From RGIG5579 sp045531235 (GTDB taxonomy: Bacteria; Bacillota; Clostridia; Oscillospirales; SIG627): a DNA stretch of 6,549 nucleotides. The DNA is taken from positions 1-6,549 of the forward strand of contig JAZSDQ010000019.1 of assembly GCA_045531235.1 (NCBI GenBank). Direction: 5' to 3'. The position numbers were made by a program, and so were the translations under genes. Shown piece after piece: positions 1 through 5,608 of the stretch. Under the pieces are notes generated by a model. That model worked only from the letters and a program-made list of their open reading frames with translations. It was not told the origin of the DNA and searched no databases. Each line of letters starts with the position of its first letter. The first letter of the stretch is position 1.

Positions 1-248
1 TGAAAAACCGCTATACGGGAGATTACATTTCTCTTTACAATGTATCGGAAGACGATGTAAAGCTTCTTGGAATGGATTACGAGCCAATTCCCGACGGTTT
101 CCGCCTTGTTGTTCCCGATACCCGCAGCGCAACGGAGCTTATCGTTCAATATCCCCATATCTTTTTTGACTATGAGATTACCAAAGGAAAAATGGATGAC
201 GTCTTTTTAAGCGCCACCGGCAAAAAATTGGGAGGTGACGAAAAATGA
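1..248 (+). CDS. ABC transporter ATP-binding protein, C-terminal fragment (5' end outside window)
   Basis: This is the last 81 codons of a gene that begins before the window; the reading frame starts at position 3 and stops at TGA 246-248. The visible part lies beyond the Walker and signature motifs, so the ATPase assignment rests on the C-terminal tail and the neighbour. The tail has a small accessory fold (ISLYNVSEDDVKLLG, then GFRLVVPDT) ending in GKMDDVFLSATGKKL. That matches the 'xxxLEDVFLxLTGK' ending typical of DrrA/NodI/CcmA-like ATPases of ABC-2 exporters. The stop overlaps the start of the next gene (ATGA, 4 nt), as expected for a co-translated ATPase-permease pair. In the cell it would sit on the inner face of the membrane and power the permease. 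The cargo cannot be told from this fragment. Confidence 0.82.
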   Translation, partial: KNRYTGDYISLYNVSEDDVKLLGMDYEPIPDGFRLVVPDTRSATELIVQYPHIFFDYEITKGKMDDVFLSATGKKLGGDEK

Positions 249-1141
249 AGACCTTGTGCCTTTTAATATCCCGTAATATCAAGCTGTTTTTCAAGGATAA
301 AGGAATGTTTTTCACTTCCTTGATCACTCCCGGAATTCTCCTTCTTTTATATGCTACCTTCCTAGGAAACGTCTACGAATCCAGCTTTTTGGCAACCCTT
401 CCTCCCGGCCTTCCCAAGGCAGATGAATTGATCGCGGGCTGTGTGGGCGCTCAGCTCATTTCTTCCATCTTGGCAGTGTCTTGTGTCACCGTTTCTTTTT
501 GTTCCAATATGCTCACCGTACAGGATAAAGCCAACGGCACCATTCGGGATTTCAGCGTATCTCCCGTTTCTATGCCTCTTTTGTCTTTGAGCTATTATGT
601 CGCTTCGCTGTTTTCCACTTTGATTATCTGCTTTGCGGCAACCGCGCTTTGCCTCGGATACGTTGCCGTTACCGGCTGGTATTTCAGCCTTTCCGATATT
701 CTCTTTCTTTTCCTTGATGTGATTCTGCTCTGCCTGTTCGGCACAGCCCTTTCAGGCGTTATCAATCATTTTCTTTCCACCCAAGGACAAATTTCCGCCG
801 TCGGTTCCATCGTCAGCTCTTGTTATGGCTTTATCTGCGGCGCATACATGCCTATTTCTCAGTTCTCGGAAGGACTGCAAAAAGTGATTTCCTTGCTTCC
901 TGGAACCTACGGCACGTCTTTGGTTCGCAATCATTCCCTCCGCGGAGTTTTTGCGGCCATGGAAGCGGAAGGCTATCCACAAGAAGCAATCGAAGGAATG
1001 AAAAGTGCTGTGGATTGCAACCTTGCGTTCTTTGATCACGCCGTTTCCATTCCGCAAATGTATGCTGTTCTTGCCGTTACCGTAGCTCTTTTGATCGGTA
1101 TTCTTATTCTTCTTAATTTACGCAAAGGAAAAAAAGTATGA
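245..1141 (+). CDS. ABC-2 type transporter permease
   Basis: This 298-residue integral membrane protein is the probable partner of the ATPase just upstream, together forming an exporter of lipids, drugs, peptides or polysaccharide. The N-terminus (about 1-20) is short, basic and cytoplasmic, followed by about six hydrophobic segments near 21-43, 62-88, 110-140, 144-175, 178-200 and 270-292. The stretch YMPISQFSEGLQKVISLLPGTY (about 201-222), just after the fifth segment, is the conserved element of the ABC-2 permease family, and an amphipathic loop precedes the last helix. Length and topology are normal. The ATG start is supported by GGGAGGTGA at 230-238, nearly a full complement of the 16S tail, and it overlaps the ATPase stop by 4 nt. 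No regulatory gene is adjacent to suggest the cargo, so bacitracin- or lantibiotic-type immunity is possible but unproven. Confidence 0.88.
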   Translation: MKTLCLLISRNIKLFFKDKGMFFTSLITPGILLLLYATFLGNVYESSFLATLPPGLPKADELIAGCVGAQLISSILAVSCVTVSFCSNMLTVQDKANGTIRDFSVSPVSMPLLSLSYYVASLFSTLIICFAATALCLGYVAVTGWYFSLSDILFLFLDVILLCLFGTALSGVINHFLSTQGQISAVGSIVSSCYGFICGAYMPISQFSEGLQKVISLLPGTYGTSLVRNHSLRGVFAAMEAEGYPQEAIEGMKSAVDCNLAFFDHAVSIPQMYAVLAVTVALLIGILILLNLRKGKKV

Positions 1142-1193
1142 TCTGTAAAAATCTTTCAAAAACAGGCTTTTTGGCACCTTTCGGAAGAATGCA

Positions 1194-1898
1194 ATGAGCT
1201 TTGTTCAGTCTGTAAAAAATCTTACCAAAGCAGAAAGGCTTCTTTGGATCGGTTCGCTTTTTATTGTGTTTTTATCTTCGGCGCTTTTCCCCGATCCCGA
1301 TTGGCTTTCCGTATCGACGTCCCTTGTGGGGGCCACCGCCCTTATTTTTGTTGCGAAGGGCGATCCTATGGGACAGTTGATCACTTTGATTTTTGCCGTT
1401 CTCTACGGCGCAGTTTCCTTCTTTTTTCGTTATTACGGAGAGATGATCACCTACCTCGGCATGACTGCTCCCTCCGCCCTCTGGGCGCTGATTACCTGGC
1501 TTCGCAATCCCTATTCACAGCGGCAGGTCAAAGTAGCGAAAATGACCCCGAAAAAATGGATCCTCCTTGCTTTGGGAACATTTCTTGCAACGGCTTTGAT
1601 GGGTATGCTTCTTGCTTTTCTTGATACGCCAAATCTTGCCGTCAGCACCATCTCTGTTACCACAAGCTTTGCCGCTTCCATGCTTACGGTATTCCGCAGC
1701 CCCTATTACGCTCTGTTTTATGCTGCCAATGATATCGTTCTTATTGTGCTTTGGATTCTTGCCACCCTTTCTGACATCGGATATCTTCCCATGGTGGTCT
1801 GCTTTGTCATTTTCCTTGTCAATGACGTCTACGGATTTTATAATTGGCGCAAAATGAGAAAAAATCAAACAAAAAAGAGGAAACAGATATGCATTTGA
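1194..1898 (+). CDS. pnuC: PnuC family transporter (probably nicotinamide riboside)
   Basis: This 234-residue membrane protein has about eight hydrophobic segments, near residues 15-33, 37-55, 58-78, 84-103, 120-143, 147-166, 168-190 and 194-217. Signature stretches of Firmicutes PnuC proteins are present: FRYYGEMITYLGMTAPSALWAL (about 78-99), WLRNPY (102-107), YAANDIVLIVLWILA in the seventh segment and FLVNDVYGFYNW in the last. The family moves vitamin-like substrates by facilitated diffusion, with trapping by intracellular phosphorylation. Nicotinamide riboside is the commonest substrate, but related proteins carry thiamine (PnuT), riboflavin (PnuX) or deoxynucleosides (PnuN), so the substrate is inferred. 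The 52-nt gap after the permease shows no convincing promoter or strong terminator, so read-through from the ABC genes is possible. GGAAG at 1183-1187 serves the ATG. The C-terminal tail is very basic (KMRKNQTKKRKQ), and its last codons overlap the next gene by 10 nt. Confidence 0.87.
   Translation: MSFVQSVKNLTKAERLLWIGSLFIVFLSSALFPDPDWLSVSTSLVGATALIFVAKGDPMGQLITLIFAVLYGAVSFFFRYYGEMITYLGMTAPSALWALITWLRNPYSQRQVKVAKMTPKKWILLALGTFLATALMGMLLAFLDTPNLAVSTISVTTSFAASMLTVFRSPYYALFYAANDIVLIVLWILATLSDIGYLPMVVCFVIFLVNDVYGFYNWRKMRKNQTKKRKQICI
1876..1880 (+). promoter_or_regulatory. Shine-Dalgarno site fixing the hydrolase start at 1889
   Basis: AGAGG lies 8 nt before ATG 1889, inside the end of pnuC. This spacing selects ATG 1889 over the in-frame ATG at 1844. 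The latter has no comparable site and would add a Lys/Glu-rich 15-residue extension ahead of the beta-strand MHLKIALLQIS, where the nitrilase fold normally begins. Confidence 0.75.
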
Positions 1899-2752
1899 AA
1901 ATTGCCTTGTTGCAAATTTCTCCGTGCGGCTCATTGGACAAAAATCTGGAAAAGGGAATTGCCGCTTGTAAAAAGGCAAAAGCTATGGGGGCAGACATTG
2001 CCCTGTTTCCCGAAATGTGGAGCTGTGGCTACGATATTTACGACCGTTCTCCCGACGTTTGGAAAAGGGATGCCGTTGCGGCAGACAGCGACTTTGTTCG
2101 GACTTTTTCTGCCTTGGCAAAAGAACTTTCTATGGCAATTGCCGTAACGTATCTTGAAAAATACCACCCCAAGCCGCGGAATACCGTGTCCCTTTTTGAT
2201 CGCTTCGGTGAAGAAAAAATCCGCTATGCCAAGGTGCATACCTGCGATTTTTCCGTGGAAAGCAATCTTTTGTCGGGAGAAGAATTTTTCGTTACGGATC
2301 TGGATACCGAAAAGGGAAACGTCAAGGTTGGCACGATGATCTGCTACGACAGAGAATTTCCCGAAAGCGCCCGTATTCTAATGCTGCAAGATGCCGAACT
2401 GATCCTTGTTCCCAATGCCTGCCCCATGGAGATCAACCGCCTTTCCCAGCTTCGCGGCAGAGCCTATGAAAATATGCTTGCCATCGCAACCTGCAATTAT
2501 CCCGCTTCCGTGCCCGATTGCAACGGCGCCTCGTCCCTGTTTGACGGTGTGGTGTATCTTCCCGACTTGGAAGGAAGCCGCGATACCTGCGTTTTTCAGG
2601 GGGATGGCAGGGAAGAGGTTTTCCTCGCGGAATTGGATCTGGATATGCTGCGCCGCTACCGAAAAGAAGAGGTCCACGGCAATGCTTACCGCAGACCCAG
2701 AATATATTCACCTTTGATTTCAGAAAAAAAGGAAGAGCCCTTTCTTCGTTAA
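1889..2752 (+). CDS. Carbon-nitrogen hydrolase (nitrilase superfamily amidase)
   Basis: This is a 287-residue cytoplasmic enzyme of the nitrilase superfamily, which hydrolyses non-peptide carbon-nitrogen bonds in amides, carbamoyl compounds or nitriles through a Glu-Lys-Cys triad. All three positions are visible: Glu42 in LFPEMWSCGY, Lys115 in YAKVHTCDF and Cys152 in GTMICYDREFPESAR. The usual downstream element NACPMEINRLSQLRGRAYEN (about residues 174-193) is also present. The length is normal for a single-domain amidase, and there is no fused NAD synthetase or other domain. The sequence does not settle the substrate: omega-amidase, N-carbamoylputrescine amidase-like and unnamed amidases all share these features. 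The 10-nt overlap with pnuC suggests translational coupling. That makes processing of an imported pyridine or vitamin amide an attractive but untested idea. Transcription stops at the hairpin immediately after its TAA. Confidence 0.87.
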   Translation: MHLKIALLQISPCGSLDKNLEKGIAACKKAKAMGADIALFPEMWSCGYDIYDRSPDVWKRDAVAADSDFVRTFSALAKELSMAIAVTYLEKYHPKPRNTVSLFDRFGEEKIRYAKVHTCDFSVESNLLSGEEFFVTDLDTEKGNVKVGTMICYDREFPESARILMLQDAELILVPNACPMEINRLSQLRGRAYENMLAIATCNYPASVPDCNGASSLFDGVVYLPDLEGSRDTCVFQGDGREEVFLAELDLDMLRRYRKEEVHGNAYRRPRIYSPLISEKKEEPFLR

Positions 2753-2787
2753 AAAAGTGCTGAAGCCGAGCTTCAGCACTTTTCATT
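2753..2787. terminator. Bidirectional factor-independent terminator between convergent genes
   Basis: A perfect 14-bp stem is formed by AAAAGTGCTGAAGC (2753-2766) and GCTTCAGCACTTTT (2770-2783), with a 3-nt loop. On the plus strand it ends in TTTTCATTTTATTT. On the minus strand the A-run at 2751-2756 gives a T-run. It starts directly after the hydrolase stop and lies 4 nt from the end of the opposing gene, so it can end transcripts from both sides. Confidence 0.9.
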
Positions 2788-3888
2788 TTATTTGAATTCG
2801 ATCATAGAGGGTGTTGCAAATACACCGATGGGCCACTGAGGATCGGCACCAAAGTGCATACGTTCCACGGAGCAGAATTCGGGGCCGTTATCGTTTCCTA
2901 CGTGGTATACCCAGTGGTTGTTGTTGCGATAACCGGCATAAATGCAAACGTGCGTGGACCAGTCACTCTTATTTCTGGCATCGCAGAAGAACAGCAAAGA
3001 TCCGATGGGAATTTCCGTTTCGGGAGTGAATTTAATAAATCCGCCGTTCAGCTGTGCTTTGAAAGGAATCTGTACGGAATGTCCGTCAAGCACCCACTGC
3101 TTTGCCGTTTTGTACCAGTCGTTGGCAAGCATGGAGTTCTGGGGTTTGCACAGCATGGAAACATCGGTACCAACTACATTGGGGATGTAGTTGAAGTATA
3201 CGTAAGCAATGTAAGATGCGCAAACAAGATCGTGCTTTACAAAATACTCGATGTCGGGAAGGCCTTCCGCATTGGTTTCATAACCGGAGGTGCTTCCGTC
3301 GTAGTCGTAGCCGATCTCCGTCAGCCAGCCTCTCCATCGCTTGTCCGTAGAGAGAATGTAATTCCACATTTCTCCGTCCTGGCGGTGCTTAGCTACGTTG
3401 TATCCGGTGTACGCGAGAGAATCCATAAAGATATTGTCGTCCATATCAATATCGGTACGGTAAACATAATTGGTTCCCTCAGGGGGCGTAACTGTCACGG
3501 GATAAGTATCGTTATTGTACTTCCAGCCGTCGGGATTGGGCTTTTTCGTGGTAGTCACGGGGGGCTTGGTGGTAGTGACGGGAGGCTTTGTAGTAGTCAC
3601 GGGAGGCTTCGTTGTGGTAACCGGGGGGAGGGAAGAGGAAACAGGCGGTGTTTCGCTCGTTTCTTCCTCTGTCACGGCTTCGGTTTCCGCTTCCGTGGCG
3701 GTTTCCTCTTTGGTTTCACTTACCGTTTCTTCTTTGGTTTCCGTTTGAGGTTCGGCAGGTGCTTTGCCTGTCACCAAAACCACGGTAATTACAAAAAGCA
3801 CCAAAACCAATGCGGTAATGACCGCCGCGCCTTTGTTTTTGGAAAACAAAGCTTTTAATATTCTTCCGATTTTATTAAAAAAATCCAA
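2788..3888 (-). CDS. Membrane-anchored extracellular NlpC/P60-like protein with Thr/Pro repeat linker
   Basis: This 366-residue protein has a basic cytoplasmic N-terminus (1-20), one hydrophobic segment (about 21-41) with no lipobox or obvious signal-peptidase site, a Glu/Thr-rich stretch (46-80), four PPVTTTK repeats (88-115) and a globular C-terminal domain (about 120-366). The domain looks like a divergent NlpC/P60 cysteine peptidase or amidase. Cys223 is in DLVCASYIAYVYF, IPIGSLLFF (293-301) corresponds to the usual PGDLLFF, His313 is in STHVCIYAGY, and His329 is in WVYHVGNDN. In the family such enzymes cut cell-wall peptide stems or related amides. Here the residue before the Cys is Val rather than the common Asp, and about 70 residues separate the Cys block from the PGDLLFF-like strand. 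Activity is therefore likely but not certain. The start is TTG at 3886-3888, supported by AGGAG 9 nt upstream and a near-consensus promoter. It is monocistronic and convergent with the hydrolase gene. Confidence 0.75.
   Translation of the reverse strand: MDFFNKIGRILKALFSKNKGAAVITALVLVLFVITVVLVTGKAPAEPQTETKEETVSETKEETATEAETEAVTEEETSETPPVSSSLPPVTTTKPPVTTTKPPVTTTKPPVTTTKKPNPDGWKYNNDTYPVTVTPPEGTNYVYRTDIDMDDNIFMDSLAYTGYNVAKHRQDGEMWNYILSTDKRWRGWLTEIGYDYDGSTSGYETNAEGLPDIEYFVKHDLVCASYIAYVYFNYIPNVVGTDVSMLCKPQNSMLANDWYKTAKQWVLDGHSVQIPFKAQLNGGFIKFTPETEIPIGSLLFFCDARNKSDWSTHVCIYAGYRNNNHWVYHVGNDNGPEFCSVERMHFGADPQWPIGVFATPSMIEFK
3544..3627 (-). repeat. Four tandem 21-bp units encoding PPVTTTK
   Basis: Four consecutive 21-bp units (3544-3564, 3565-3585, 3586-3606, 3607-3627) encode PPVTTTK four times, residues 88-115 of the surface protein. 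The amino acids are kept exactly while third positions vary, which points to an old, selected linker rather than a fresh duplication. Such Thr/Pro/Lys stretches act as extended spacers that carry an extracellular domain away from the membrane or through the wall. Confidence 0.92.
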
Positions 3889-3897
3889 TATCGTTCA

Positions 3898-3902
3898 CTC
3901 CT
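3898..3902 (-). promoter_or_regulatory. Shine-Dalgarno site for the TTG-started surface protein
   Basis: On the minus strand AGGAG is followed by 9 nt and then TTG at 3888-3886. No ATG or GTG in frame lies at a suitable distance, so this site decides for the TTG start. Confidence 0.8.
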
Positions 3903-3936
3903 AATATCCATAAAGTGATAAATCTTGACAATTTGC

Positions 3937-3965
3937 ATTGTACGGGATATTCAGATAAAAGTCAA
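3937..3965 (-). promoter_or_regulatory. Sigma-A type promoter of the NlpC/P60-like gene
   Basis: Read on the minus strand, TTGACT (3965-3960), a 17-nt spacer and TACAAT (3942-3937) give 5/6 matches in each box at ideal spacing. Transcription would begin near 3930, leaving a leader of about 40 nt that contains the AGGAG site. Confidence 0.8.
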
Positions 3966-4033
3966 GTGGAAATCTCATCCGCAGCTTTTCTTTGAATATT
4001 TTTCGTAGATTCCTTAAGGTGCGGCCTTTTTTG

Positions 4034-4063
4034 TTGACAAAAATTCTCTTTGTATGGTATTCT
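4034..4063 (+). promoter_or_regulatory. Sigma-A type promoter of the LarA-like gene
   Basis: TTGACA (4034-4039, perfect -35), an 18-nt spacer and TATTCT (4058-4063, 4/6) form the promoter. A TGn extension (4055-4057) sits directly before the -10, which would compensate for the weaker box. The predicted start near 4070 gives a leader of about 70 nt and places the promoter inside the open frame that extends upstream of ATG 4142. This argues against translation from any earlier codon. Confidence 0.7.
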
Positions 4064-4085
4064 GTAAAAACCAAAATCCTATGGA

Positions 4086-4109
4086 TTTATCTTTTTATTT
4101 ATCTTTTTA
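4086..4109 (+). repeat. Exact 12-bp tandem duplication in the LarA-like leader
   Basis: TTTATCTTTTTA occurs twice without interruption (4086-4097 and 4098-4109), between the predicted transcription start and the ribosome-binding site. It makes the leader very U-rich. Confidence 0.9.
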
Positions 4110-4129
4110 GCATTGATTTTTTTGATTAC

Positions 4130-4135
4130 AAGGAG
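4130..4135 (+). promoter_or_regulatory. Shine-Dalgarno site fixing the LarA-like start at 4142
   Basis: AAGGAG lies 6 nt before ATG 4142. The open frame continues upstream to a TTG at 3992, but that codon has no ribosome-binding site and lies ahead of the promoter. The extra 50 residues would be hydrophobic and low-complexity (IYLFIYLF, from the 12-bp repeat). Confidence 0.88.
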
Positions 4136-4141
4136 ATAATA

Positions 4142-5410
4142 ATGAGCATTATCGATTCCCTTTTGGAAAACGTTTCCATTCCCCGCTTTGTCAAAGTGCG
4201 TCAGAACTTTTCCGATGTCCGTATTCCCAAGGAAAAAATCGGAGAAACCATAAAAAATGTATTGTCCCGCCCCGAGATTGCCGCTCAGATCAAGAAGGGT
4301 ATGAAAATTTGCCTGACCTGCGGCAGCCGCGGTATTGATAACAATGTGGCAATCATCGCTGCCGTAGCAGCTTTTTGTAAAGAGCACGGTGCAGAGCCTT
4401 TTGCCATCCCTGCCATGGGTAGCCACGGCGGCGCAACTGCAGAAGGTCAGCTTGGCGTTCTCCGCTCTTTGGGGATCACAGAAGAGAGCATTGGCTGTCC
4501 CATTCGTGCTACTATGGAAACCACCCAAATCGGCAATACCGAAGAAGGAGAACCGGTATATATTGATCGCTTCGCCGCCGAGTCCGACGGAATCATCGTC
4601 ATCAACCGTATCAAGCCTCATACCTCTTTCCGCGGTACTTACGAAAGCGGCTTGATGAAAATGATGGCCATCGGTCTTGGAAAGCAGAAAGGCGCCGAAA
4701 CCTGCCACGCAGACGGCTTCCCCCAAATGCACCATAAGGTGCCTATGTTCGGCAAAGCCATTTTGAAATATGCCCCCGTTTTGTTTGGCGTAGGCGTTCT
4801 GGAAAATGCCTTTGACCATACCACGCAGATTCACGCCTTGACCTCGGAAGAGATCATCACCAAAGAGCCTGAGCTTTTGAAAGAAGCCTTCCGCCTGATG
4901 CCGTCTATCGGCTTTGAGGAATGTGATGTTTTAATCGTGGATGAAATCGGTAAAAACATCAGCGGCTGCGGTATGGACCCTAATATTTCAGGTGTTTTCG
5001 CCACTCCGGGTATGACAGGCGGTATCCGCGCTCAGCGCAGATGTATCTTGTCCCTCACACCCGAAACCCATGGAAACGGCTACGGTATGGGTGCAGCAGA
5101 TGCCATTCCCCGCCGCCTTTTTGATCAGCTGGATCTGGAGCAGATCTACCCCAATTCCATTACCTCCACATCCCTTGGCTTTTCCAAAATTCCCATCATT
5201 ATGCCCAGCGATAAAGCCGCCATTGCCCTCTGTATCCGTACCTGCAATAAAATTGATAAAACTGCGCCAAGAGTGATCCGTATCCGCAATACTCTTGCCC
5301 TCAGTGAGCTTGAAATTTCCGAGGCTTGCCTCCCGGATCTGAAAGACAATATGGAGATCCTATCCGAGCCCTACGACCTTCCTTTTGATACCGAAGGAAA
5401 TTTGTTGTAA
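4142..5410 (+). CDS. LarA-like protein (nickel-pincer-nucleotide racemase/epimerase superfamily, substrate unknown)
   Basis: This is a 422-residue cytoplasmic protein of normal length for the lactate racemase (LarA/DUF2088) superfamily, whose known members racemise or epimerise alpha-hydroxy acids such as lactate, malate, phenyllactate or gluconate. The N-terminal domain shows LTCGSRGIDN (58-67) and AMGSHGGATAEGQ (91-103). The second block is NRIKPHTSFRGTYESGLMKMM (155-175) followed by GAETCH (184-189), and the C-terminal domain has VDEIGKNISGCGMDPN (266-281). By motif order, Arg63, His95, His160, Lys173 and His189 line up with LarA's Arg75, His108, His174, Lys184 and His200, the last two being the cofactor-bearing lysine and a nickel ligand. 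The alignment is by eye. No larB, larC or larE cofactor-synthesis gene is present here, so maturation would depend on genes elsewhere. It has its own promoter, tandem stops (TAATAA) and a terminator, so it is probably transcribed alone. The substrate is probably not lactate, given the divergence. Confidence 0.82.
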   Translation: MSIIDSLLENVSIPRFVKVRQNFSDVRIPKEKIGETIKNVLSRPEIAAQIKKGMKICLTCGSRGIDNNVAIIAAVAAFCKEHGAEPFAIPAMGSHGGATAEGQLGVLRSLGITEESIGCPIRATMETTQIGNTEEGEPVYIDRFAAESDGIIVINRIKPHTSFRGTYESGLMKMMAIGLGKQKGAETCHADGFPQMHHKVPMFGKAILKYAPVLFGVGVLENAFDHTTQIHALTSEEIITKEPELLKEAFRLMPSIGFEECDVLIVDEIGKNISGCGMDPNISGVFATPGMTGGIRAQRRCILSLTPETHGNGYGMGAADAIPRRLFDQLDLEQIYPNSITSTSLGFSKIPIIMPSDKAAIALCIRTCNKIDKTAPRVIRIRNTLALSELEISEACLPDLKDNMEILSEPYDLPFDTEGNLL

Positions 5411-5422
5411 TAACGAAATAAT

Positions 5423-5458
5423 ACAAAAACAGGCGCCCATTTGGGCACCTGTTTTTGT
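5423..5458 (+). terminator. Factor-independent terminator of the LarA-like gene
   Basis: ACAAAAACAGG (5423-5433) pairs with CCTGTTTTTGT (5448-5458), and GCCC (5435-5438) pairs with GGGC (5443-5446). There is one C/A mismatch and a 4-nt loop (5439-5442). The right arm ends in TTTTTGTTT. It begins 12 nt after the stop codon. The A-rich left flank would also give a T-run on the minus strand, but no minus-strand gene reaches it here. Confidence 0.9.
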
Positions 5459-5466
5459 TTGGTCGA

Positions 5467-5608
5467 GATGACAGGACGCGCCTTGCAAAGCAAGTCGCCC
5501 TGCTTGAAAAACCTATCTTTTTTTCTGCGCGCCCGCTGCCGAGCAAACAGTCCACCGGACTGTTTGCTTTTACGCCGTCGGCCTCCTTGAGGTTCAAGTC
5601 CTTCCATC
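5467..5608. repeat. Candidate dispersed inverted-repeat element with tRNA-3'-end-like termini
   Basis: The left end GATGACAGGAC (5467-5477) and the right end GTCCTTCCATC (5598-5608) are inverted copies matching at 9 of 11 positions. Both resemble tRNA 3' ends pointing outwards. Read on the minus strand, the left end runs GTCCTGTCATCTCGACCA (5477-5460), like the T-stem, acceptor and CCA of a tRNA. Read on the plus strand, the right end has the T-loop-like GGTTCAAGTCC (5591-5601) then TTCCATC. No acceptor partner or anticodon arm exists, so it is not a tRNA gene. The interior has two hairpins: CTTGC-AAA-GCAAG (5482-5494) with further imperfect pairing outside it, and the 12-bp perfect stem at 5542-5568. 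The arrangement suggests a small non-coding repeat (MITE- or REP-like), but copy number elsewhere is unknown. Confidence 0.5.
5542..5568. repeat. Perfect 12-bp hairpin inside the candidate element
   Basis: AGCAAACAGTCC (5542-5553) and GGACTGTTTGCT (5557-5568) form a perfect stem with a 3-nt loop (ACC). TTTT overlaps and follows the right arm (5568-5571). It could act as a weak terminator on the plus strand. Its place in the middle of the element suggests it is part of the element's folded RNA or DNA form. Confidence 0.85.

Noticed and set aside
1142..1193. Riboswitch (NAD-type or TPP) ahead of pnuC
   Set aside because: The gap is only 52 nt, with no recognisable aptamer core; only a weak A/T hairpin (CAAAAA/TTTTTG) is visible.
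1844..1888. Earlier ATG start for the carbon-nitrogen hydrolase
   Set aside because: It would add a charged non-family extension with a 55-nt overlap into pnuC and no ribosome-binding site. ATG 1889 has AGAGG and begins the expected first strand.
2854..3858. Long plus-strand open frame (334 codons) opposite the surface protein gene
   Set aside because: It is the antisense shadow of the NlpC/P60-like gene. Its Gly/Arg/Phe-rich protein has no family character, no ribosome-binding site supports its start, and the minus-strand gene has promoter, RBS and domain evidence.
4012..4033. Possible small terminator-like hairpin AAGG-TGCGG-CCTT followed by T-run
   Set aside because: A 4-bp stem is too weak, and no upstream plus-strand transcript is known to end there.
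3992..4141. N-terminal extension of the LarA-like protein from TTG 3992
   Set aside because: There is no ribosome-binding site, the promoter lies inside the extension, the peptide is low-complexity, and AAGGAG precedes ATG 4142 at good spacing.
4079..4834. Minus-strand open frame of 251 codons across the LarA-like gene
   Set aside because: It is an antisense shadow of a well-supported enzyme gene, with no promoter or recognisable domains.
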